Below, piece after piece: positions 1 through 6,541 of a stretch of 10,453 nt of DNA. The DNA lies in the NCBI GenBank assembly GCA_016649785.1, contig JAENXB010000089.1:1-10453 (forward strand), given 5' to 3'. Position 1 is the stretch's first letter. Every line of letters starts with the position of its first letter. Made by a program: the position numbers and the translations under genes. The DNA comes from Flavobacteriaceae bacterium (GTDB lineage: Bacteria > Bacteroidota > Bacteroidia > Flavobacteriales > Flavobacteriaceae). The notes below the pieces were generated by a model. It saw nothing but the letters and a program-made list of their open reading frames with translations, was not told the origin of the DNA and searched no databases.

Positions 1-110
1 ATTCCGGTTAAATCGGGAAGGTCTTGTTTGGATTTTTGAATTCCGCAGGCATTCAGCAAGATCAGAAATAAAATAGGAAATAATATTTTAACTATCATCT
101 GCTTCATCAT
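1..110 (-). CDS. Lipoprotein, N-terminal part only (runs off the left edge)
   Basis: Only about the first 36 residues are visible, starting MMKQMIVKILFPILF. They form a lipoprotein signal peptide: a Lys-containing start, a hydrophobic core and the lipobox LLNAC-G, with the Cys as the presumed lipidation site. After it comes a polar stretch beginning GIQKSKQDLPDL. The protein is therefore expected to be anchored in the inner or outer membrane. I take the ATG at 110 as the start; ATGs at 107 and 98 are in frame. A purine-rich TAAGGA that includes the stop codon of the exporter gene lies about 9 nt upstream and is the best Shine-Dalgarno-like match I noticed at a start here. The gene begins 12 nt after the MMPL exporter gene, so it is probably in the same transcript and may help deliver the product to the outer membrane. 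The family cannot be named from this fragment. Confidence 0.75.
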   Translation of the reverse strand, partial: MMKQMIVKILFPILFLILLNACGIQKSKQDLPDLTG

Positions 111-122
111 AATATCAGTTCC

Positions 123-3107
123 TTATTCCATTTTTTGAAGCACAACCACTTCATTTTGTCGGTAGATAATTTCAAAATTTAAATCTAGGATCCAGCGATA
201 AGAATATTCTGCATCTAAAATAATAACTTTTTTGGCTTGTTTGGTAAGCATTGCATTTAATTCCTTCTCAAAACTAAGCAGTGGTGTTTCAGAGACTAAA
301 AATACCTGGTATTCTTCAGTTAATTCCGAGATATCATCTGTAAAGGTTAAATTACCCGATTTTGCTGCAAAGCAATTATCCGCAATTTGATTTCGATTAA
401 TATCCGGTTCAAAACCCACTATTTTATTCCCCGGTTTTTTATAGCTCAAATAAATAGGCAAAATACCGAAACCTGAATAAAAATGAAGGACATTTTCTTT
501 CTGTTCTATAAACCCGGCAAGTTTTAAATAGCGTTCCCTATCAGTTTCAAACTCTTTTTTTACTTCAGAAAAAATACTTTTATACCTGTAATTATCATAA
601 ACTTCAGCTTTAAAATATAACTTATCTTTTTTTATGGCATTTTTTGATGGCGTAAGGATGCGTTTAAAATTAAAGGCCGGCAATCCTTTGTCAATTCGCT
701 TTAAAAAGAGGGCTTCAAATAAAAACCCCTGAAGTATAAAGGCTGTAAAAACCGCGGAAATCACTCCAATTATTGATACCAGCGAAATAGATTGCAAGGC
801 AGGATGTTTCGCAAAAAACAATGCGCCAATTCCCAGCAAAGTTGTAATTACCGATAGCAAAATGGAAGTTCGGTAGGTTTTTAAAACTTCGCTCCCAAAT
901 TCGTATTCCTTTAAAAATGCATTGGTAATAAAAATGCTGTAATCCAGGCCCAGACCAAAAATAAAGGTGGAAATAATGATATTCAAAATATTGAATTCAA
1001 TATTTAAAACTGCCATTATGCCCAAAGCGATCACCCAGGTAATCAGGATTGGGAACAAGGTTAAAATAGTCAATTCCAGCGAGCGGTAAGAAAACAAAAG
1101 AACCAGGAATACTGCAATTATAGAATAAGCAATCAGTTTATTAAAATCGTTTTTCAGGTTGCCCAAAAAACTTTGGTTGATCTGTTTTCGGTCTACAACT
1201 ACCAAATGTTCATCACCCTGGAATTTTTTTAATACTGCGCTTATATCTTTCTCCTTTATATCAACCGAGGTGGTAACAGTTGAAAAATTGGAACCGGAAG
1301 AAATAAAATCGTCTAAATACAGGTTGGTGGTGGTACGGTAATCTTTCAGATCGATGGGTTTAAAATCTTTGGAAAGCAGTTGATAAAAGTTGTCAAAACT
1401 TTCAGGTTTAAATCCAAATTCAGCCGATTCTTCAATTAAATTAGCCTGAATTTGTTCCCTTTTATCCCGGGTCCAAAAACTTTGCCATTGTTCCATTTTC
1501 CCCAGTTGGGTACTTGTAGATAGCACGACCCCTCCAATACTGCTAAAATTGGTGATTTCGCCCTTATTTCTGAGATTGTTCAGCTCATTATATAAACTGT
1601 TGTTGTAATCTAAGGCCTGATCGGTAGAATTTCCATAAGAAACCAAATAAATTGATTTTGCAGCCCTTCCTGCAATATTTTCTATGTTTTCTTCAACCTG
1701 TTTTATCCCTGCAGGTTGATAATTAATTGCAGACAGATCGTTGTTGAATTCTACTTTGGTAAAAAAGAACAATCCTCCCAGGAATAATAAGATCATAAAA
1801 ATTACCAACGCTTTCTTTTTATGAAAATCAATTGCGCTTATTTTATCTATAAACGTCGATTTATTAGCAGCAACGAATTTTGGCGCCTTATAAAACAGCG
1901 GGATCAGGATCAGGGAGAATATTGAGGAAACCATTACGCTGACCGCCGCAAAAATCCCAAGATCATTTAAAGCTTCACTATGTACAAACAACAAGCATAA
2001 AAATGCAATAGCGGTGGTGGCACTGCTCATTAAAACAGGAGTAGTTACATCCTTATAAAGTTGGGAAAGATCACTGTTGTTCCTGTAATGCGTGAGAATA
2101 TGCAGGGCATAATCTATACTTATTCCCAATAAAATCGCGCCAATACCAATTGAAATAGCCGAAATACTGCCTTTTAACAGGTATAGAAATGCAATGGCGG
2201 TTATACCTCCTATTATACTTGGCACAAAGATCAGGAGTGGAACGTAAATCTTTCGGTAATAAAAAACGAGCAGGATCAATAAAATTCCCAATGCGATCCC
2301 AATGGTAATTTTGATGTCTTTTTTGATTTGATTCGCATTGGCTACCGAATACAATACCCCACCAAAAAATTCGCCTTTTACCCCTTTAAATTCCTGGTCC
2401 AGGTTTGCCTGGATTTCCTGTAATTTTTTGACAAAAAGGCTGTTTTTATCGGTTTCTGAGGCTGGTAAACTGGGAGAAAGAAAAAGCAGCAAATGCTTTT
2501 GATCTTTGGTGATCAAATAATTATTATAAAGCTCAAAATCATCGCCTACCTGCAATTCTTCCAGTTTTTTCAGGCCCAGATAAGTGATGGAAAGCGGGTC
2601 CTTAAAAACGTATTCTTTTGTAACAAGTCCGGCGGGAGAGATCAAACTCTTGTAATTTTCCTTCAACCGGTTTTGGATACTATCTTTTCCCAACCGGGTT
2701 TCTATGGCCTTATAATCGGTTTCATTTAAAAATAACGGCAAATTATTATACACAAAATCGTATACCTCCCTGATACCTTCTTCGGGCACTTTTCCCTGAA
2801 TATTCTTGACAAATTCAGGAATTTGTGTATTGACGGAATCTATAAACTTCTGGGCATATTGAGTGAGTTCATCCGGATTGGATTCTTCGGAAGTAGTGGA
2901 AATGGCCACGATAATTTTATCTGAAAACTCGGTTTGTGCCAAAACTTTTTTAAGTATGTCCTGTCGTTCCCCGGAAGGGATCAGGCTGGTTACATCTTCT
3001 TCCAGAGTAATCCTCGAGGCAAGGAAAATTACGCTCGCCAGAAAGAGCAATCCAATGAGAAGCCCGCTTTTTTTATGCTTGTTTAAAAAGTTATGAATTT
3101 TTAACAT
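123..3107 (-). CDS. MMPL/RND-type exporter with C-terminal methyltransferase-like domain
   Basis: This 994-residue protein has the duplicated layout of MMPL/HAE3-type RND exporters, which move lipids or lipid-like products out of the inner membrane by proton exchange. The first half has a membrane segment at about 15-31, a periplasmic domain at 32-266 and a membrane bundle at about 267-406. The second half repeats this: segment 432-450, periplasmic domain 451-655, bundle 657-802. Each bundle holds the Asp-Tyr pair typical of the proton path (GISIDYALHILTH, D332; FGLGLDYSIFI, D722). After the last membrane helix, residues 811-994 form an additional soluble domain expected in the cytoplasm. Its VLHFYSGFGILP at 873-884, followed by IVGFEPD ending a second strand (E900), looks like a degenerate SAM-binding Rossmann motif. 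The ATG directly follows the glycosyltransferase stop codon (TAAATG). Export of the polyene lipid is inferred from context. The transporter family is secure; the C-terminal domain is tentative. Confidence 0.9.
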   Translation of the reverse strand: MLKIHNFLNKHKKSGLLIGLLFLASVIFLASRITLEEDVTSLIPSGERQDILKKVLAQTEFSDKIIVAISTTSEESNPDELTQYAQKFIDSVNTQIPEFVKNIQGKVPEEGIREVYDFVYNNLPLFLNETDYKAIETRLGKDSIQNRLKENYKSLISPAGLVTKEYVFKDPLSITYLGLKKLEELQVGDDFELYNNYLITKDQKHLLLFLSPSLPASETDKNSLFVKKLQEIQANLDQEFKGVKGEFFGGVLYSVANANQIKKDIKITIGIALGILLILLVFYYRKIYVPLLIFVPSIIGGITAIAFLYLLKGSISAISIGIGAILLGISIDYALHILTHYRNNSDLSQLYKDVTTPVLMSSATTAIAFLCLLFVHSEALNDLGIFAAVSVMVSSIFSLILIPLFYKAPKFVAANKSTFIDKISAIDFHKKKALVIFMILLFLGGLFFFTKVEFNNDLSAINYQPAGIKQVEENIENIAGRAAKSIYLVSYGNSTDQALDYNNSLYNELNNLRNKGEITNFSSIGGVVLSTSTQLGKMEQWQSFWTRDKREQIQANLIEESAEFGFKPESFDNFYQLLSKDFKPIDLKDYRTTTNLYLDDFISSGSNFSTVTTSVDIKEKDISAVLKKFQGDEHLVVVDRKQINQSFLGNLKNDFNKLIAYSIIAVFLVLLFSYRSLELTILTLFPILITWVIALGIMAVLNIEFNILNIIISTFIFGLGLDYSIFITNAFLKEYEFGSEVLKTYRTSILLSVITTLLGIGALFFAKHPALQSISLVSIIGVISAVFTAFILQGFLFEALFLKRIDKGLPAFNFKRILTPSKNAIKKDKLYFKAEVYDNYRYKSIFSEVKKEFETDRERYLKLAGFIEQKENVLHFYSGFGILPIYLSYKKPGNKIVGFEPDINRNQIADNCFAAKSGNLTFTDDISELTEEYQVFLVSETPLLSFEKELNAMLTKQAKKVIILDAEYSYRWILDLNFEIIYRQNEVVVLQKME

Positions 3108-4313
3108 TTATGGTTTTACCACCTGCTTTTGGTTAAAAATCGAAAATAAGAAATAAAACACGATCCACATAGATAAAGCCACCATTCCTGCAAGGGCAAA
3201 GCTGCCCAATACATATTGCCAAAGCCCCTGGAAGACCTCAGAGGAAGAATCAAAATCCTCTAATTTCAATTCCCAGGAAAAGCCATTTCCCATCATCAGT
3301 GACCCGGCCTGATAACTCGCGTATATTATTACGGGAATGAGCGGCGGAATGCTGATATTGGAAAATAAAAAAGCGATGATCTTGTTCAGTTTAAAAACCG
3401 CGGCAAGTAAAAATACGATCATGGTGTGCAAACCCCATAAGGGTGAAATTCCTACAAAAAGACCCAGAGCAATTGCTGCGGCCTTTTTATGAGCAGGTTC
3501 CTGACTTTTAAGAATATCTTCGTTCCAAAACCTTTTAAAACCTTTTTCCTTGAAATCCTGATATTTATTACGGGGATGTATATAAAAAAAACTCACCAGC
3601 ACAAACCACATATACAGGATCACGATCCTGGTAATATCCTTAAATGGCCTAAAATGGCTCACCCGGTTTTCCTCCTCATAAAACACCTTGATGGGGATAT
3701 TGCGGACTTCTACCTTTCTCCAGGAGGCTTTGACAATAACCTCAATTTCAAGTTCGAATTTCCTGGTGTAAAGCTTAAAAGAATTTACCACTTTTAAGGG
3801 GTAAAGCCTGTATCCGCTTTGGGTATCGTGCAACTGGTTGCCGGTAACCACTAAAAACCAGAAATTGGAAAATATATTTCCCTTAGAACTTTTTCCGGGG
3901 ATGCCTTCCCCTCCCATATTCCTGTCGCCTACCAATAAAATTTCAGGATCCTTCGGGTTCCGGTTTTCCAATTCCGATAAGAAAATATCCAGATCATCGG
4001 GATAATGCTGCCCGTCGGAATCGATTGTAATGGCATACTCATAGCCGAGTTTTCCGGCGGCTTTAAAACCGTGCTTTAAGGCAGTTCCTTTTCCCTGATT
4101 TTTCTGAAAATGAAGGATTTCTAATGAAGAAAATCCATCCAATATGGTTTTGGTATTATCCGTAGAACCATCGTTTACAATCAGGATGTGGTTGGTATAT
4201 TGCAAAAGATCCAATACCACAGTTTCCAGACTTTGCTGGTTATTGTAGGTTGGCATTATGATGCAACATTTTAATGCGTCAAACCGGGATTGATATATTG
4301 GGGAATTGCTCAA
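3108..4313 (-). CDS. Family 2 glycosyltransferase fused to a DUF2062 membrane domain
   Basis: Residues about 14-225 are a GT-A fold glycosyltransferase of the dolichyl/polyprenyl-phosphate sugar synthase type. Visible motifs are CCIIMPTYNNQ (16-26), VNDGSTDNT (46-54), NQGKGTALKHG (72-82), the metal-binding DSDGQH (98-103) and DTQSGYRLYP (163-172). Residues about 275-390 match DUF2062: GLFVGISPLWGLHTM, then a SNISIPPLIPVIIY stretch and a final hydrophobic segment. Such fusions are seen near lipid-pigment and polysaccharide genes in Bacteroidota. The likely role is sugar transfer to a lipid carrier or to the polyene product at the inner membrane; the acceptor is unknown. The start is a TTG at 4313. 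No ATG lies between it and the upstream in-frame stop, and the first internal ATG (4256) would remove the first strand of the fold. It follows the hot-dog gene after 75 nt and abuts the exporter gene with no gap. Confidence 0.88.
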   Translation of the reverse strand: MSNSPIYQSRFDALKCCIIMPTYNNQQSLETVVLDLLQYTNHILIVNDGSTDNTKTILDGFSSLEILHFQKNQGKGTALKHGFKAAGKLGYEYAITIDSDGQHYPDDLDIFLSELENRNPKDPEILLVGDRNMGGEGIPGKSSKGNIFSNFWFLVVTGNQLHDTQSGYRLYPLKVVNSFKLYTRKFELEIEVIVKASWRKVEVRNIPIKVFYEEENRVSHFRPFKDITRIVILYMWFVLVSFFYIHPRNKYQDFKEKGFKRFWNEDILKSQEPAHKKAAAIALGLFVGISPLWGLHTMIVFLLAAVFKLNKIIAFLFSNISIPPLIPVIIYASYQAGSLMMGNGFSWELKLEDFDSSSEVFQGLWQYVLGSFALAGMVALSMWIVFYFLFSIFNQKQVVKP

Positions 4314-4333
4314 ATTTTGGATAACTTTTAATG

Positions 4334-4363
4334 CAAAAGTATTGTTTATAATCCGATTGGCAT
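4334..4363 (-). promoter_or_regulatory. Candidate Bacteroidota-type promoter before the glycosyltransferase gene
   Basis: On the minus strand, TACTTTTG (4341-4334) matches the Bacteroidota -7 consensus TAnnTTTG. Nineteen nt upstream is ATG (4363-4361), one base away from the -33 consensus TTG and at the usual distance. Transcription would begin near 4328, leaving a leader of about 15 nt before the TTG start. It lies in the 75-nt gap after the hot-dog gene. Short motifs like this arise often by chance in AT-rich DNA, so this is only a candidate. Confidence 0.25.
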
Positions 4364-4388
4364 AAAAACCTTTTTAAAGAGGAATAAT

Positions 4389-4757
4389 TTATGGAAGTAT
4401 TTTATATATTGAATTGATCCTTAAGGCAATGCAGCCATTATGCTGAGCTATTCCTTTAAGCTTTAAAGATCCGTTTTCTTCTTGGATATTGGATTGCAGG
4501 ATAAAATTTTCGCCCTGGTTTGGATCCACAACCGCCATAAATTTAATATTGGACGCTTTCTGTAATTCAAGAGCGCAATTAAATTGACGTTCAGCTTCTT
4601 CCTTAAATAACTGCATCAAAACTACTCCCGGAGTAACAGGCCTTCCCGGAAAATGCCCCTGGTAAAGCCGGTGATCTTTGTGAATCCTAATCTCGGTTAT
4701 AAATTCGCCCTCGACCTGCTTTGAATGTAGTACCGTATAAAAATCCTTTAAAAGCAT
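4389..4757 (-). CDS. Hot-dog fold 3-hydroxyacyl-ACP dehydratase-like protein
   Basis: This 122-residue protein is slightly shorter than typical FabZ and carries the FabZ/FabA-like signature YQGHFPGRPVTPGVVLMQL at 32-50. H35 matches the catalytic His of FabZ (GHFPG). Where FabZ has its catalytic Glu (PGVLILEA), this protein has Gln49 (PGVVLMQL). By family, a working enzyme would remove water from 3-hydroxyacyl-ACP to give the trans-double bond needed for each polyene extension. With Gln in place of Glu it could instead be a weak or non-catalytic partner of another dehydratase, or a hot-dog thioesterase-like protein. The ATG at 4757 has no clear Shine-Dalgarno sequence. It is the first gene after the 397-nt gap, so it probably opens a second transcription unit or is read through from the upstream operon. 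Fold assignment is firm, activity is not. Confidence 0.82.
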   Translation of the reverse strand: MLLKDFYTVLHSKQVEGEFITEIRIHKDHRLYQGHFPGRPVTPGVVLMQLFKEEAERQFNCALELQKASNIKFMAVVDPNQGENFILQSNIQEENGSLKLKGIAQHNGCIALRINSIYKILP

Positions 4758-5154
4758 CTGGATGTTGAATTAAATTAGGTACTAAAATAGTCAGAAATTT
4801 GATTTTACGGCTGTGAAATGGTGTTTTTTTAGATGTAAAAAAAAATGTTGAGTTTAATAAGAATGTGAAAATTTCAAATCCCCACTTAATACAGCTCTTT
4901 CTATTTGGGTTCGTTTTCTTTAACCGCTAAGAACGCCAAGAAAAAAGCGCAAAGAACACAAAGAAAAAAACTATACTAAAAATAAAAATACAATTATAAA
5001 AATCTGTTTAACCAATGAATTAGTTAAGATGTGAGAGCAAAGTTTCTTGATAAAGTAATCAATGTGTTGTAAGGCTTTGCGATCTTTGCGTAAACCTTTG
5101 CGCCCTTAGCGGTTAAATAAAGGATGATTTCTACAATCTTATGGAACAAAAAAA
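4758..5154. other. 397-nt intergenic region splitting the gene run
   Basis: This is the only stretch longer than 300 nt without a gene. I see no plausible open reading frame, tRNA or classical hairpin-plus-T-run terminator in it. Its main content is the inverted repeat at 4919-5117. The part nearest the hot-dog gene (4758-4918) is AT-rich, and I found no good match there to the Bacteroidota promoter (TTG, about 19-21 nt, TAnnTTTG) on the minus strand. It probably marks a transcript boundary or a point of partial termination between the enzyme block and the export block. Confidence 0.7.
4919..5117. repeat. Long imperfect inverted repeat with CGCAAAG-like units
   Basis: TTTAACCGCTAAG at 4919-4931 is the exact reverse complement of CTTAGCGGTTAAA at 5105-5117. 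The arms continue imperfectly inward for about 45 nt (4919-4963 and 5075-5117). Read in the left-arm direction, both show the same spaced units: CGCCAAG, GCGCAAAG, CACAAAG on the left and GCGCAAAG, ACGCAAAG, TCGCAAAG on the right. About 110 nt of AT-rich DNA separates the arms. Repeats of this TTTAACCGC(T/A)AAG...CGCAAAG type are, from memory, scattered in intergenic DNA of many Bacteroidota and related genomes. The element could be a small non-autonomous mobile sequence or a structured RNA end. I saw no clear target-site duplication at its borders. Confidence 0.75.
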
Positions 5155-5784
5155 CTAATTCTCAAAAATGGAATCCTCCAGGTTTTGATTGATCCTGATG
5201 TTTTTAAAAAATATTTCTGTAAAATCTCCGGAATCTTCCATCAGCTTTACTGAATTTACCATGTACTCCTTATTAAAGATCAGGATTATTTCCCTGAACA
5301 TCTGCCGTATCGCAGGATCTTTGGGCACAATTAAAGCCGTTATAAAGTTTCCTGTTTTGAAATACGCCACATTGTAATTATGGCTGTCTGCAAGCAATCC
5401 CCCATTTATACTTCCGGAAATAAGGTTCACCAGTTTTTCAAACAACTTGTTCGATTTCAAATTGCTTACACTCTTATCCCCGTCATCATTGATAAAAAGC
5501 TGATTTTCCTTAAAAAGGATATGGTAATTGTAGGGCGTGCTGTACTCCCATTTCAGAATATTGGGCGCTTTGTAAAAAAGTTTTCCATTGCTAATAGCTA
5601 CACCCTGCATGAGTTGGATATATTTGGACTGCATAAAATCGCTGGACAAACTTTTAAGCCCGTCAGAACGTTTGGCCACATTTTCTTTAAACTGAATCGC
5701 TTCCGAATCCGAAAGTGGTGCCGGTGCCTGTTGAGAAAAAGCAAGTGCCGATATAAAAAAAATAAAAAGTTTAATTATACGCAT
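5155..5784 (-). CDS. LolA-like outer-membrane lipoprotein carrier protein
   Basis: This 209-residue protein begins with a classical signal peptide, MRIIKLFIFFISALAFS, with likely cleavage before QQAPAP, so it is exported to the periplasm. The rest resembles the LolA/LolB beta-barrel fold: a helix with LSSDFMQSKY near 46-55, then GVAISNGKLFYKAPNILKWE at 61-80, the family's characteristic 'G.l.y..P..lrWey' strand pair, and later strands ending near FFKNIRINQ. LolA binds acyl chains of lipoproteins, and LolA-like proteins recur in aryl-polyene and flexirubin clusters, where they probably carry the polyene lipid between the membranes. The ATG at 5784 overlaps the end of the deacetylase gene by 14 nt, pointing to translational coupling. 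It is the last gene of the tightly packed block before the 397-nt gap. Confidence 0.85.
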   Translation of the reverse strand: MRIIKLFIFFISALAFSQQAPAPLSDSEAIQFKENVAKRSDGLKSLSSDFMQSKYIQLMQGVAISNGKLFYKAPNILKWEYSTPYNYHILFKENQLFINDDGDKSVSNLKSNKLFEKLVNLISGSINGGLLADSHNYNVAYFKTGNFITALIVPKDPAIRQMFREIILIFNKEYMVNSVKLMEDSGDFTEIFFKNIRINQNLEDSIFEN

Positions 5785-6541
5785 CTATCTGAAATAAATT
5801 ATCAACTCTTAGGGTTGTATATTGGTTGGTTTGCAAGAATAACAACAACTGTTCCAAGATATCCACGGTTTGGGTATTGCTGTCGTGTAATAAAATGACA
5901 TCTCCAGGTTTAATTTTTTTTAAAATTCGGTTTAGAATATATCTTTTGGAGTTCAGAACAGCATCATAGGAGCGAACATTCCACCCTATTACTTTATGCC
6001 CGGTGATCTCCAGCGCCTTTTTAGTCTTCGGATTGATAACCCCGAACGGCGGACGAAAGCTATTTAAATTAACCCCGCCAATTTTCATCGCAACTTCATC
6101 ACATTTTTGAATTTCTTCCACAATTTTGGCTGTGGATAAAAATCCCATTTTCCGGGTATGCGAATAGGAATGATTGCCAACGAAATGTCCCTTTTGAAGA
6201 ATAGCTTTAAAGATCTCCGGGTTTTCTTCGATGTTTTTTCCGATACAAAAAAAACTTGCCTTGACATTGTATTTATCCAGTATTTCGAGAATTTTCAGAG
6301 TGTTTTCAACGGGGCCGTCGTCAAAGGTAATTGCCACTTTTTTCCCGGAAACCTCCGGATTCCGGTTAAATGCGTTCACAAAAAAATTGAATTGCACATT
6401 GGTGGAAACGATCAATAAGAAAACCAGATATCCCAAAATTCCTCCTGCTATCAACCAAATAGAGATCAGTCCAAACAAAACCAAAATTCCTCCCGTAATA
6501 AGGAGCCCGATCACAATTCTATTGAGCAGTTTGAAATTCAA
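5771..6541 (-). CDS. Membrane-anchored polysaccharide deacetylase (NodB domain, CE4)
   Basis: Two hydrophobic segments lie at about residues 8-30 and 31-47, followed by a NodB homology domain from about 67 to 250. All five CE4 motifs are intact: ITFDDGP (catalytic D74 and metal-binding D75), HSYSH (metal-binding H124 and H128), RPPFG (163-167), W187 in VIGWNVRSYD, and ILLHDS (H219, D220). It should therefore be an active metal-dependent deacetylase, with the active site probably outside the inner membrane. Such genes are common in flexirubin-type clusters but their substrate is not established; an N-acetyl sugar added by the neighbouring glycosyltransferase, or an O-acyl group on the product, are possibilities. 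The start is a TTG at 6541, overlapping the previous stop codon as TTGA. No ATG lies between it and the upstream in-frame stop, and the first internal Met is far inside the catalytic domain. Confidence 0.9.
   Translation of the reverse strand: MNFKLLNRIVIGLLITGGILVLFGLISIWLIAGGILGYLVFLLIVSTNVQFNFFVNAFNRNPEVSGKKVAITFDDGPVENTLKILEILDKYNVKASFFCIGKNIEENPEIFKAILQKGHFVGNHSYSHTRKMGFLSTAKIVEEIQKCDEVAMKIGGVNLNSFRPPFGVINPKTKKALEITGHKVIGWNVRSYDAVLNSKRYILNRILKKIKPGDVILLHDSNTQTVDILEQLLLFLQTNQYTTLRVDNLFQIDAYN

Noticed and set aside
4758..4918. A promoter for the hot-dog gene in the gap
   Set aside because: I found no TAnnTTTG box with a TTG about 19-21 nt upstream on the minus strand; the TATTTTAG and TAATTTAA stretches are poor matches with no -33 element.
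4919..5117. Possible CRISPR-like array because of the recurring GCAAAG units
   Set aside because: The units are only 7-9 nt, unevenly spaced and arranged as two inverted arms. There are no long identical repeats with unique spacers and no cas genes.
5380..5898. A 172-codon open frame on the plus strand
   Set aside because: It is antisense to the LolA-like and deacetylase genes, both of which have clear family motifs. Its translation has no recognisable domain and an unusual basic, Cys-rich composition.
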